NCBI GenBank assembly: GCA_017979445.1
Contig: CM030717.1
Location: forward strand, 24,353,288 to 24,417,287
Reading direction: 5' to 3'
DNA: 64,000 nucleotides
DNA from: Akebia trifoliata
Lineage: Eukaryota > Streptophyta > Magnoliopsida > Ranunculales > Lardizabalaceae
Shown here: positions 1 through 11,432 of the stretch, piece after piece
Layout of the letters: each line of letters starts with the position of its first letter
Position numbering within the stretch: position 1 is the first letter of the stretch
The notes under the pieces: model-generated
What the model was told of the DNA's origin: nothing
Databases searched by the model: none
Seen by the model: only the letters and a program-made list of their open reading frames with translations
Translations under genes and position numbers: made by a program

Positions 1-799
1 CCTCCAAACTGGCTTTAATGGTGAACCCATCTTCTTCCATCAAGTTAGGGCATCAATATGGTACCTTCCGAAGACCCTTCGACGCTCAAATTAGAATCAA
101 AGTTGTAGAAAGTAATAGTTATTCAATTGAAACACTTCATAAAAAAGTCATCTCCTTCATGGTCTCCCCTCTTATTTAATCCCTTTCCTTAACCACCCTT
201 TGAGACACGTCACCCCTTTTCTTGTTTAAAGGAATTTGGGATGATCCTCTTTAGAATTTAGTTCAAATTCTATTCTATACAATTACTCTATCTCAAGAAA
301 CTGCTAACTTCCATAATTATCTCAAGAATCGTTTCTTCTTCCAACACCCCTGTTGATGTGTCTTATGCAAGTGGGGCTTACCATCTTTCTTTCAAGTTTG
401 GCCACAAGCCGATCTAAAGTTGTTGTACTTGCGTTTTTTCTTTACTTCTCTTTATGTAACCAAGTCCTTTCTTGGAGGTACTTTGTAACATTTTGACAAT
501 TAATGAAATTATTTTCTTAATTTTGTCTACTCGACATATATAACTTGCTCAACCTCTTATTTAGCATGTGTATATTCTAACTTTGCTTACTCAATGTTCA
601 CAAAACAACTTGCTCAGTCACTTGTATATTCTAAGAGTCTCAATCACTTGTATATTCTTAGGGTTACTGACCCCCCTGCTTACCTCTCTTTACCCTCCCT
701 AGTATATAGTTGGATTGCTAATTCCTAGTATATACTAATTTAGGCTATATTAACTAATCAAATTTTCAGGTCCTTTAAGCTACCTAGGGTTAGGCTCCC
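1..799. other. Non-coding AT-rich stretch, possible retroelement end
   Basis: No credible reading frame is visible on either strand. The stretch lies downstream, in the minus-strand sense, of the Tat-type pol remnant at 1.4-3.65 kb. It could be the decayed 3' end or LTR of that element, but no TG...CA boundary or second LTR copy is inside the window, so the assignment is a guess from position only. Confidence 0.3.
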
Positions 800-1390
800 A
801 CTTGAGACGTAATGGCCACTCAGGGTCCTAAAAGTTATTCAAATGAAGCTGTTCATTGAGGACCCTTTAGCCATTGAGGGCAAAGTTGGTCACTAAGACT
901 CTAAAAGGCACTTGGGGCAACATTGGTCACTCGAAACCCTTGAAGCCACTCAAGGCAACGTTGGTCACTCAAGACCTTTAAGCCGCTCAGGGGCAACGTC
1001 GGTCACTTTGGACCCTTAAGCCGCTCAGGGAAAACTTGACCACTCGGGACCCTAGAAGCCATTTAGGGAAAAATTGGTCACTCGGACCCTATAACCCACT
1101 TGGGAAAAAATTAGCCACTAAGGACCCTAAAAGCTAGTTAAGGCAATGTTGGTCACTTGGGACCCTTAAGCCACTAATGGAAAACTTGGCTACTCAGGAC
1201 TCTAGAAACCATTTAGTGAAAAATTAGTCACTCATGACCCTAGAAACCACTAAGTGCAACATTGGTCACTCGGGACCCTTAAGCCACTAGGGGTAAACTT
1301 GGCCATTTAGGACCCTAAAAGCCACTCAAGGTAAACTTGGCAACTTAGGACCCTAGAAGCCACTTAAGGAAAATTGGTCACTAATGCTAA
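800..1390. repeat. 37-38 bp minisatellite
   Basis: About fifteen degenerate units follow one another. Each carries a core like GGTCACTCGGGACCC, then TTAAGCCACTCAGGG, then a short A-rich or CAACGTT tail. Successive GGTCACT-type starts at 888, 925, 963, 1001, 1038 and 1076 give spacings of 37-38 bp. The period is not a multiple of three, so it is not a protein repeat. It lies next to a minus-strand gypsy pol remnant; similar arrays flank pol in the Tat elements further along this window. Confidence 0.85.
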
Positions 1391-1439
1391 TAACAAAGGG
1401 AAATTGAACTTTTCATTGATGATATCTTTTGAGGTTACA

Positions 1440-3650
1440 CGCATTCCATGGTCTTAGAATCCTTTGTCTGCCCATGGTCCTTATGTAATGCACGCTAGAG
1501 TTCCCATTCTCTCCACCACGTAGGGACATTCCCATTTGCTCCAATTCTCATGTTATTCAGCTCTTGTGTGTTTTAAAAGACCTTTCTTAGTACCATATCT
1601 TCTTTGAACGTTCTCTGATGGACTTTCACGTTGTAATATTGTTGGAGTTTCTTGTGGTAGGCTTCCAAATGTACCAGCCATGTCTCCCTTGTATTTCTAA
1701 TGACTATAATTCAGCTCTTGTCTGCTATTAGTCTTTTTTGGACTACTCTTATCTGCGTTGTACAAAAGTTTTCAGTTGGAATAACTACTTCTAATATGAA
1801 AGTCATAGAAAACGTCGAGTTCCTGTAGATGACCAAGTAGTGATCCTATAGGCCCACATACCCCCCTGGAGGATTGATGCCTACTTACCCTTAGCTTCCC
1901 CCAATCTTTTCTTCAAGATGTCGACCAAGACCATGTAGGTGCTTCTGCCTGGCCATTTCCTTGTGGATATTTAGGAATGGAGAAGGCTTGCCTGATTCCA
2001 TGCTACAAGCAGAAATCTTTGATCTCTGTCTTCAAAAACCTTCCCATTATATGAGACTAGTGTGCAATACTTTGAATCAACAAATTATATGTTCCCAGAG
2101 GAATTTTCTTACATCTTGCCCTTTGATCCTTGCCAAGGGCAATACTTTTGCCTACTTGGTGAAGTAATTTGTGTCCACGAGTAGGAATGTCAAGTTTCTT
2201 GGCATCTTTGGAAGTGGGCCAAGCAAGTCCATTCCCCACTGGGCAAAGAGCCAAGGAATTATGAGTGAACTGAGTTCCACTGCTAGCTGGTGAATAAGTC
2301 TGGCGCCTTTGGCACTTATCACACCTCTTAACATAGCTCTTAGCATCTTTTTGTATGTAAGGCCGATAGTACGCTAGGTTTCTTCCATTTGAGTAATTCC
2401 CACACTCTTCTTCATCAATTTCCTTCAGCACTTGTTCGACTTCAACCAGAGCTAGGCACTTCAAATGTAGGCCCCATAGGACTTTTTGTTCAACTGGCCA
2501 TCAATCAGAACGTGTCGAGCTGACCTTTCCTTCACTTTCCTTGCTGCTTTAGGATCTTCAAAAGCTCTTCGGTTTGCAAGAACTTGATTGTTGAGTCCAT
2601 CCAGGTTGAGTCTCTCACCCGGGTTACCATAGCAGTTGCTCATCTTCTATAGATGGCTTTTCCTAGTACCCAAGTGGGAGTGCTTTTTTTTCTGATTCAA
2701 ACAACATTGAAGCAACATTAGCCAAGTCATCCACATACTGATTGTCTGCCTTGGGGATATGCAAGATCTTTACCTCCTCCATTTGTTTTAAGGTTCTCCT
2801 TATTCTTTCTAAGTAAAGTTGCAACCTCTCATCCCTAGCCTCAAATTTCCCATTGACGCGATTCACCACCAGCTGTGAGTCTCTACACATAGTAGCCCTT
2901 CTCACCCCGAGTTCCAACAACACTATGAGTTTGTGTAGCAAGGTTTCGTACGCTCCTTGTTGTTGGAAGATATGTATATGAGGTGTATTGTCTTTTCTAT
3001 CCTTGTAACATCTGGAGTGATGACCATTACACCGATGCCAGCTCCTGCTGCGTTTGAGGATCTATCCGCGAAGGCCTTCCATCTGGGGCCTACATCAGAA
3101 GACTCGGCTTCGTCTTCTCTAGCCAGCTCGTCCACTCCCAATTCCAAGAATACTTATTCAGTTGGGAAGTTTGCAAAAAAGTTTGCCATGGCTTGGCCTT
3201 TCATAGAGGCTTTGGGTTGGTACTTTATACCAAATTCTGCCAACTTTATATCCCATTTCAACATTCTTCATGATCCTTCCATTTTCTAAGCACGAATTTA
3301 AGTGGATACTTGATGATAACTTGCACTGGATGAGCTTGAAAGTATGACCTCGTCCTTAAGGCAAAAAATACCAATGGTAGTCCAAGTTTCTTTATCTTTG
3401 TTGATTTGGTATCCGCCTTCATTAGAGTCTCATTCAAGTTATAGGCTGGTTGCTTTCGAACACCTTCTTGCTTGACCAAGATCGATCTGACAATGTACTT
3501 AAGGCTGCCAAATACATTCGCAGCTTTTCCCCTTCTTGCAGTTTGGGTAGAATCGATGGTTGTTTGAGACACTGCTTTAGCATGGTGAAGGCTTTCTCCC
3601 AATCTTTAGTCCAATTGAATCTTGTATTCTTCCTCAAGAGCAAATACAAA
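1440..3650 (-). pseudogene. Decayed Ty3/gypsy (Tat-type) pol remnant
   Basis: Minus-strand translations in several frames show, from high to low coordinates, the order expected for Tat-type gypsy pol. RT/RNase H connection sequence lies at about 3,430-3,650 (LLRKNTRFNWTKDWEKAF). An RNase H segment at 2,663-3,147 has FADRSSNAAGAGIGV, where the usual DGSSN is now DRSSN, followed by DSQLVVNRVNGKFEARDERL. An integrase zinc-binding part is at about 2,300-2,400 (YVKRCDKCQRR), and an integrase C-terminal part at about 1,580-1,690 (YHKKLQQYYN). Stops and frameshifts interrupt every domain, so no product is expected. No gag, protease or catalytic RT core is recognisable, and neither LTR can be placed. 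Assignment to Tat rests on the RNase H style, not on an alignment. Confidence 0.8.
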
Positions 3651-4106
3651 GGCCGTTTCCCCTTTTACAATTTTCACGAACTCTCTTCCTCAGGAGAGTG
3701 TGAGCTTCATTTCAATGTCTCCTTGGTTGGGGATTGGCTTGAGTAACTTCTGCCGGTTTTGGCGCCAGCATTGTATTTCACAATAATCTTCATAATGTGT
3801 AAATGTGTATTGTTATCCTTGCTTCTTGGGTTTAATTGGCACCTGAAGTACAATAGGAGCATGCAAGTTTAAGTTTCTAAAGGAGCATCAGAAGCTAAAA
3901 AATACATGTATTGACGTAGTGAGATGGACTTACTTTAAATGTCAAAAAGACATAGCTTTAGACATAACTGAGTGCAGGAACATATTCATTCAACCGACAC
4001 CCAATTTTGGGACAAGGCCTTGATGATGATACATAGGTTATATCTGGTATAATTTCATGGGTGTAACCAGATATGATAAAATAAGTGGAAGAGCAATATA
4101 CATAAT
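3651..4106. other. No gene seen
   Basis: Intergenic sequence without a supported reading frame. It contains a TTTTGGCGCCAGC stretch near 3,760 and otherwise ordinary AT-rich sequence. Confidence 0.4.
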
Positions 4107-4385
4107 CGGACAAAAGTTTTGGTCAAATATGTTACTAGATACGATTTTGAAATATTTACATATATGAATAAATTTTACTGTTTGTGCAAAACTTTTGAAG
4201 TGAATTTACTTTTATACCCCTTTGATACTTTGAAAATTATATAACTAATATTTTAAAACCAAAGGGGTATAAAGGGCAATCCATTTCAAAAGTTTTTACA
4301 TAGATGGTAAAATTTATCTTAATAGGTAAATATTTCATAACAGTATTTGGATACATAACATAACGGAAAGTTTTATCTGTTTCTT
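4107..4385. mobile_element. Foldback (MITE-like) element
   Basis: Two arms of about 120 bp are imperfect reverse complements of each other: about 4,107-4,226 and 4,258-4,385. The inner halves pair best (TGAAATATTTAC..., ACTTTTGAA..., TATACCCCTTTG on the left against their complements on the right), with a loop of about 30 bp rich in A and T. There is no coding capacity. Superfamily and target duplication were not established. Confidence 0.65.
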
Positions 4386-4529
4386 TATTTTCACCTAATT
4401 TTCTTTCATAAATAACCATAATCTCTCTATTTCTAAAATAGTTTACTTGAAAGCTAATTTTTTTTTTTTTTCTATTAAATTTATTAGGCTACTCAAGTTT
4501 TTTGATGCTGTTATTTAAGTTTGTTCCAC

Positions 4530-4640
4530 TCAGAGTAACATTATTTATGTTGATGACTTGATTGCAATGAAAAAGGATGCACAATTATTCATTGAGCTAA
4601 AAACAGAATGCTTCAAGTTAGTGATCTTGGTATAGTCATA
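4530..4640 (+). pseudogene. Copia reverse transcriptase scrap
   Basis: A short plus-strand frame reads IIYVDDLIAMKKDAQLF. This matches the YVDD catalytic box of Ty1/copia RT and the residues after it, followed one frame over by MLQVSDLG, the usual next motif. Nothing else of the element can be recognised nearby. It is a non-functional fragment, probably from an old copia insertion later overrun by foldback elements on both sides. Confidence 0.6.
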
Positions 4641-4919
4641 CCAAAGACCATGGCGCTTCTGCAATAAACTTTTCAATTAATTATTCTAAAGCAATACATG
4701 TGATCTGTAGCGTTGCAGCTGTTATGTGTGTGAGATTTAAGAAATAAGTTTTAACTGCTAAGTAATATCAATACTTAGTATGCTGGGTAGTGAAAAGTTG
4801 CATTTTTATGGAACTAATAGCAAAGAACATCCCTTTTTCTAGATCTATGGGTTTGAAGTATTACCATCTCTATGGTAACAACAAGCCAAATAGTTATATC
4901 TTGAGTTCACTTCATCTCC

Positions 4920-5745
4920 GACCAAGGGTGGAGCTAGGGGAGGGGCTTCCTACATTTTGGTCAATAATAGAGATGGCCCGCTCCCCACACATTTTCAAAC
5001 TGATGACATGCCCCTCCTAGATTTTGGTTAAATTAGATACCCCTGTGTTTTCAAACCGATGACATGCCCCCCTTGACCTACATTTTCTTCTTTGAGACTA
5101 ATATAAATGCCCTCATCTTCGTATTTTCTCCCAAAACCAGTCATCTTCAACCCATCTTTTACCATCATTTTCAACCTTATGATTCTATTTTCTTCAATCT
5201 TCAAACCTCAAGAATAGGATAGAATTTTTGGTTAACTAGAAGGATGGATTTTTTTTATAGAAAAATCAAGGTTTTCTACATTGCATTGAAGAAGATGTGG
5301 AATAGGTTAAAAATAGTTTGAACTAGATTTTGACAGGTTGAAGATGATGCTATTTTAGTTTGAACTCGTCTTGAATCTTAAGATTCGCTCCTTAAACCTT
5401 CAAATCTCAAGAACAAGATAAAGTTTTGGAGAAGTCAAAGGATAGAGTTTTCGATAGAAAAATTAAGGACTTTCTAAAATGCATTAAATACAATGGGATT
5501 CAAGACGAGATTGAATCGGTTAAAAATGTTTTTCCCTATAAGTTAACTAAAAGATGACTCATTTTGGGAGAAAATTAAGAGAGATTTTACTAGAAGATTA
5601 AGATGAGGGCATTTAGGCCATTTACATTAGTCTCATAAAAGAATTCTTGGGTCAAGTGGTTATGTCAACAGTTTAAAAACACAGAGGACATCTTAAATTG
5701 ATAAAAACATGGAGGGGTATGTCTAAATCACCCTTTTTTAGTACT
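4920..5745. mobile_element. Long-armed foldback element, about 0.8 kb
   Basis: The left part (about 4,950-5,150, with GAGACTAATATAAATGCCCTCATCTT and TTTCTCCCAAAA) recurs as an imperfect reverse complement at about 5,550-5,720. Between the arms two direct repeats of about 100 bp carry CTCAAGAA...AAAAATCAAGG...TGCATT, at about 5,205-5,300 and 5,395-5,495. No transposase is encoded. It resembles a non-autonomous DNA transposon of foldback type; the exact ends are uncertain by tens of bases. Confidence 0.6.
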
Positions 5746-6356
5746 TTTATCTGCACCCTATTTTCGTTATCTTTTGATGAGTACCTTATCTTAAGGCTTT
5801 AGTTCCTGTTTTGGTGAACTTGTACCCTATGGGTGTTAACCTCAACAAAGAAGAGTTTCTGTGGTGCTGCTTATCAATCTGGAAAATTGCTTGCATTATA
5901 AAATAATGCAAAAAGGATGGAACCAAGAAGGTCATTTATAATGTAAGAGATGAGAGGATGAATGCATATTTGATTATACATTGAGAAAGATATTTTAATA
6001 ATATTGACAATGATGTAATCAAGGAATGTTTTCAGAGCATGAAAATCCATCAATGACACTTGTAAAAAGAAAATTAGTGGAAGTAACCAAATGAGTAATG
6101 ATTTTTTTCAAAAAACAAAATTCTTTTGCATATATTTTGTTTATTGGGATCTTTAATTTTTTTCTCAATGGTACCTTATTTATAAAAAATTAGTTAACAT
6201 TTTTCTCTTTATTTATTCTTATTGAAAAAAGCGTGGTAAATAATTACTGAAATACCATAGTTCTGCTTAGAAAAGACAGAGCACTGTCTCTTTTATTTAT
6301 TTTTCTGTTGGCCGCATGATTTCTAAATTTTGGTTCATGGGTTTGTTTTTTCTCAG
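5746..6356. other. Region upstream of NET4; probable 5' intron sequence
   Basis: No reading frame is supported. The last bases form a good splice acceptor (pyrimidine-rich tract ending TTTTTTCTCAG at 6,355-6,356), so at least the right part is probably an intron between an unlocated 5' non-coding exon and the exon with the NET4 start codon. No promoter can be pinpointed. Confidence 0.4.
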
Positions 6357-6382
6357 CTTGCTAGGGCAGCTCAAGTTGGAAA

Positions 6383-9300
6383 ATGAAGAGGACAGGATCA
6401 AGAAAATCACATTCCTGGTGGTGGGATAGTCACATCAGTCCCAAAAACTCTAAATGGCTTGCAGAAAATCTTGAAGGTGAGAAACTAAAATTGAACTCGG
6501 TTATCTAGTTGTCATCTTTTATCTTGCAAATTATTAGGGCGAATCAGATATAGGAAAATAAAATAATAATAATAATAAATGAAGACGACGAGGAAAATCA
6601 GGCACAGCAACTAGACTGTAAGAAATGCTAATGTGTTATGCGTAGTGTAAATTATCTCCTTTCTGTTTCTTATTTTGTCTATAAAACTGAAGCAATAATA
6701 TATTATATTTTTATTAAGATTATATAATCCAGTGTTAATCTCACTAGAAACTAATTTTTCAAGTTGGCACTGACACAAATGTAGAGCCTCAAAGTGATCA
6801 AGTGTGGGCCTTCCCAAATTAGCATACAATGGCTGCTTCGCTCAAGATCATAAGTGGAATTTTTTGATGATTTATTTCTCATAAGATATTCTAATGGAAA
6901 GATCTCAGATGTTCATTTTCCTCTCAATAATTCACTAAATTATGGGAAAACCTTTAGGCTCTAGGGTCTGTATGATTGCAGGGAATTTGTTTTCACTTTT
7001 CAATGGAATATGAACTCCTCAGGAAAATGAAATCATAAAAAAGAGAGTTGGTTTTTAGTTTTAGGGGTTCGGAGTAATCACAAGAGAATAGCGTTAGGAC
7101 CATTTTTCCAGGGAGTGGGATGGGAAAATATATTTCTTTTTAGCGTGGAAAATTAATTTGCCATGTAATTGAATTCCATGAAAAATGTAGCCATATGCCT
7201 GAATATTACGGGAAAATCATTTTTCATCCCATTTTCCATGTGCAATCCTTCGGGCCCTTATTTTATTGAATTGTCAAGTCAAATTTCAAGGCAAAAGGTA
7301 TTTCTCTGAGGAACTCTCATGTACTTCACTAGAAGAACTTGTTGTTCTGAATTTTATGTGCTAAGCTGATGAACCGATGGCATGATGCCATGTGTATTAG
7401 AAAAATAAAAAAAGAGAGTGATTGGTTAGTGGAGAGAAAATTTTGGGAGAAAATATCCGAGCAGTTTTTTACTTGCTTTTTCAATACACATGGTCTCATG
7501 CCATTGGTTCATCAGTTTAGCATATAATTTTTAAACATCAAATCTCTGTTCTCACTTAGAATATTAATGGCTGATTTACTTTCCATGGGGCCAACCTGGA
7601 GAGTTATTATTTACATTTAAAAATGGAATATATTTATGTTTGACTTTTCAAATTATATATTTCATGATTGAGTTTTAATATGGCCACAGTCAAACGGTTA
7701 GACCACTTGGATTCAGTTTGGCACCTTTTCCTTGGCCTTAAGAGGTGTCTTGTGCTCATCAATACCAACTGTTAGGACATAATATAAATTTGAGTCTGAC
7801 TAGCCTTACTAAGTTAGTAAGGGTTTCACCCTCACTAAGGGTCCTTGGGCTCACCTTGTGGCATCTAAAAACACGATCCAAGGCTTAAGGTTGTTGAGGA
7901 CAAAATTCTATGATCTTTAAACAAACAAAATTCCAAAAAATGTTAATTTTCACCGTTGAATTTCAATTTTAAGTTTGGGAGTCATGTGGAAGCTCGTTAG
8001 CCGTCGAAAGTGTTTTGTGAACATTTTTTTTTTATCTGAGTTTTTCGAAGAAACGTAGAGGGCTGTGGTATTGTATTGCTGATTTGGTAATCCATTTGAG
8101 CAAAACAATCCTTCGTAAGGCTTAATATCTTGCTAAGTTAGTAAGGAAAATGTTCATCTATAAATTTCCAAAATTAACTTAAACATAGATTTTAGAATAA
8201 TGATTTTCTGACACCCCCCTCCCCTTGTGACATACGCTCCCTAACATGGCACGTGCTAGAACTGTAGATATTTTTCTTTGGGATACACAGCTGAACATAT
8301 TTATGGGGATGTACAGTTGTGTATCCCGAGGAAAAATCTATGGTTCTAGCCCATGCCACGTCAGGAATCGTATGTCAGAGGGAACATCAGAAAATCACGA
8401 CTCTAGAATTTATTATTATTTTTTCTCTGCCATGCCATGATCATTTGAATTTGAATGACAAAAAAAGTCCTTGACCTCAGAGATGGATCAGAGTGTCAAA
8501 CGAATGCTGAAACTGATAGAAGAGGAAGGTGACTCATTTGCTAAGAAGGCCGAGATGTATTATCAGAAAAGACCAGAACTAATATCTCATGTAGAGGAAT
8601 TATATCGCATGTACCGGTCTCTGGCGGAGCGCTATGATCACTTGACTGGAGAATTGCGTAAGAACATCCCCTCAAACCTCCAATCACAGGGCTCTGGTAT
8701 CTCTGAGTCTGACTGTGGGTCAGAGTCATCCTCCCCATTGCCATCTGTTCTTGATCGAAGTCCACCGTCTCATCGTAGGCCAAGCCACCGAGCTGCTGGT
8801 TTTGATTTCTTTCTGGGATCTGGTGGAGGTAGCTCTGACCTCTCCCGCAAGGAAAGTGATGAGTCATCATCAGATTCAGATTCTGAGTCAGAGAAGCTCC
8901 AGATGGCAGATGAAGAGAATTCAGAAGCTCTATCAAAAGTTGTGGAAAATGGGAAATACAAAGAGCTTCACGAAAGAATTTCATGGTATGACGAAGAGTT
9001 GAGAGTCGCAAACGAAAGGCTACGGTTGTCAGAGGAAGAGGTTTCCAAGTTGAAGCTCGAGATTGCAAACATTGAATCTGCGGAGGACAAGATTGATGTA
9101 GTGGAAAAGCTTGAGGCTTCAGAGGAAGAGATTGTTAGGTTGAAACTTGAATCTGAGAAGAATGAATCTTCAGAAGCAACCCATGATTTGCAGGTTCAAC
9201 TTGCATCCAATCCAGAAGACACCAAGAATGATGTTTTGGATCGAGATCGGAGGATTGGGGCACTAGAGGAAGAGTTGAGAGTTAGAAATGAAAAGCGCCA

Positions 9301-10051
9301 GCTTTCTGAAGAAGAGATTGCAAGGTTGAAGCTTGAGCTCGAGAAGATGAACAAAGCTTCGATTATTAGTACATCTGATCTTGAATCTACTCGAAAAGAT
9401 ATCATGGCATGGGAGGCAGAGTGCGAATCGGAGAAAAGACGGGTCTCAGAGCTTCAAGAACAGATTTTGAGGTTAGAATTCGATCTATCCAGTCGTGATC
9501 ATGAGATTAAGGAATTGAAAATAGCCATCACTGCATGGGAGTCGAAGAGTAGAGCTTTAGAGGCGGAGATCAAAGGGGTTGAGATCGCAATGCAAAGTGA
9601 GATGGAGATATTAAAGGCAGGCATTGTTGAGGGAAGTAATTGCATGGAAGAGTTAAATAAAAGCCTTGATGCGCTTAAACTGAAATACGATATGTTGGTG
9701 GTTGAAAGAGATGGTCTCAATGCAGAGGTGCTTAGACTTGTTGCCGAAGTGGGTTCTCGAGATGACCGGTTGGGTCAAATGGATCAACATTTGCACCGAT
9801 TACATGTGGAGCATGTGGAGCTGATCTCGGGATCGGAAAGAACTCGGAAACTTGTGGAGGAGTTGGGGTCGAGGGTGAAGGAGTTAGTGGAGGAGGTGGA
9901 GAGACAGAGAGGTGTGATCTCCGAAGGGGCCGAGGAGAAACGGGAGGCAATTCGACAGCTATGTTTCTCCCTCGAGCATTACCGGAACGGGTATCATCAG
10001 CTTCGGCAGGCTTTTCTTGTGCATAAACGGCCAGCAATATTGGTGTCTTGA
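6383..10051 (+). CDS. NET4: NETWORKED 4 (NET4)-type actin-binding coiled-coil protein
   Basis: The gene has two coding exons, 6,383-6,476 and 8,481-10,051, giving 554 residues. The start ATG is preceded by an in-frame TAG at 6,362 and by a splice acceptor at 6,355-6,356, so a 5' non-coding exon is likely. Exon 1 encodes [10 protein letters not shown] and SKWLAENLE, the hallmark first half of the plant NAB actin-binding domain. The intron (donor GTGAG at 6,477, acceptor CAG at 8,478-8,480) is phase 1. Exon 2 continues the domain ([20 protein letters not shown], then [23 protein letters not shown]). A Ser/Asp-rich linker and a long Glu/Lys-rich coiled coil (about residues 165-500) follow. The C-terminus has [15 protein letters not shown], the conserved NET4-type tail. 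Arabidopsis NET4 proteins bind F-actin at the tonoplast, and the tail region is reported to bind RABG3 (Rab7) GTPases. Length and order match NET4. No stop or frameshift is seen, so it is probably functional. Confidence 0.93.
7345..7540. mobile_element. Small foldback element in the NET4 intron
   Basis: The left arm at about 7,350-7,398 (CTAAGCTGATGAACCGATGG, CATGATGCCATGTGTATT) is nearly the reverse complement of the right arm at about 7,483-7,535. The loop is about 85 bp, A-rich and then GC-poor. No coding capacity. The transcript could form a strong hairpin inside the intron. Confidence 0.7.
7804..8146. mobile_element. MITE family M2, copy in NET4 intron
   Basis: The element starts CCTTACTAAGTTAGTAAGG and ends GCTAAGTTAGTAAGG. 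Its interior (GTGGCATCTAAAAA, CGATCCAA, TCAATTTTAAGTTTGG, GGTATTGTATTGCTGAT) is clearly related, in the same order, to a copy at 52.57-52.94 kb. A partial copy lies at 34.5-34.8 kb. No protein is encoded. The superfamily is not certain; the palindromic CTTACTAA-type end is shared by all three. Confidence 0.65.
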
Positions 10052-10185
10052 ATCTATCTAGTTTTAGGAACAATTCTGTTTCCAAGGGTTTGTTCTTTAG
10101 CTCTTTCTTCATGTGTTGATCTATCTGGTTTTAGGAACAATTCTGTTTCCAAGGGTTAGTTCTTTAGTTCTTTCTTCATGTGTTG
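10052..10185 (+). repeat. 67-bp tandem duplication in the NET4 3' UTR region
   Basis: Two adjacent copies, 10,052-10,118 and 10,119-10,185, start ATCTATCT(A/G)GTTTTAGG and end TTCTTCATGTGTTG. They differ at only three positions. The first begins right after the stop codon, so the duplication probably lies in the 3' untranslated region. Confidence 0.9.
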
Positions 10186-11432
10186 TAACACCCTCTCGTC
10201 TACTGTGTGCCGTACTAAATTAGTTTAGTGGGCCATGTATGAATTCTTGGTTTGGTTTATGAGACCAAAGACTGATTCCTTTTTTTTAAATAAACGGTAC
10301 AATTAGTTTTGTGGATTTCATTCTAAATACCCACAAATTTTTTGGGCCGTAACTTGGCAATCTAGTTAGGAAACTTTTTTAACTAAATGCCCCCTCCATC
10401 TTTTAAGAAAATATTTGAAGTATCCAAGATACCCCCTCACCTAAAGGTTTCTTTTGTCTCTCTCATCTTGGGATTTTAGATTCATTCAACTTATTTGTGA
10501 TTTTCGACCCTTTAACCTTATTTGTGATTTTCTACGTTGAACGGTAAACTCAATGGCAAACAATAAATTGTAGATGTCAGTGATGTTTGAAGATCTTCGA
10601 ACAGGTAAGTGATCAAATTGATTTTTCTTTTCTTAAAAAACAATTCAAATTTAATTGTGCTGTTGAAAATATTAGCAATTTAATTGTTTTTGTCAACAAA
10701 ACAAACGAAAAAAATTGTTGCTGTAAAATTAAAAAGGCGAAATCCCTCTTTTATTATTTCTAAGCAGCTAATTTGTCAATCTTTCAAAGCAACCGAGCCG
10801 TTGCTTTGTTTATTAGAAAGCAATCATTCGGTTTTTGTCTATTTCAAAGTTGTAATATTAAGAGAAAGGTCTTATAATTCTTGTACCACTCATGTTGTCA
10901 ATGCCTATATTTATAAGCTTACACCAATAATGAGAGGGAGATGAAAAACTAAAAGAACTGTAGAAAAAGAATTATTAAATCTCACAAGGAAAGTTTGCCA
11001 AGGTATGGAAAATCCTTAAGAGGACTTTGCTTTTAATTGGGATTCTCACTGCATTGATGTGATAATCATAGATGTCTTTCATTGAAATACGAGTAAAAGG
11101 TAACTACTTCCCTAACCTTGTCTCTAATCCATATATGTAACCCATCTAATTCCATACCCACTTCTCTAACCCATTGCTCTTGTGGGCATCTAATTCCCTC
11201 ACAAATGGAGCAGGGGGAATACCTTCTCCTCATCAAACAAGATATAAATAAAGCTTCGAACAATGGGCAACAATCTTATGAATCTTTTCTGGTTTGGAAT
11301 TCGAGATTTTCGAGGTGGAGATTTTGGAAAGGAAACAGAAAATCCAAGAGATCCTATTTAACTTATTAATCAGCGAACGTGATCTCGAAAGGTTTATTTC
11401 TATCTCATTATTTGATAACATTCGGAAAGAAG
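10186..11432. other. Intergenic, no gene recognised
   Basis: AT-rich sequence with short open stretches that carry no recognisable motif. The right end (about 11,230-11,432) reads as weakly coding-like on the minus strand and seems to continue at 13,441-13,711 across the solo LTR. No protein family was identified. Confidence 0.4.

Larger units (their letters stand above)
6477..8480 (+). other. NET4 intron with embedded foldback and MITE
   Basis: This is the intron between the two NAB-domain exons, with consensus GT (6,477) and AG (8,479-8,480). It is 2,004 bp and hosts at least two small elements listed separately. Sequence outside them shows no reading frame that extends the protein. Confidence 0.85.

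Noticed and set aside
3755..3775. TTTTGGCGCCAGC as a primer-binding site
   Set aside because: Neither strand continues with a tRNA 3' end pattern and no LTR end is adjacent.
8541..9068. 175-residue minus-strand frame within NET4
   Set aside because: Shadow of the NET4 coding sequence on the opposite strand; no recognisable motif.
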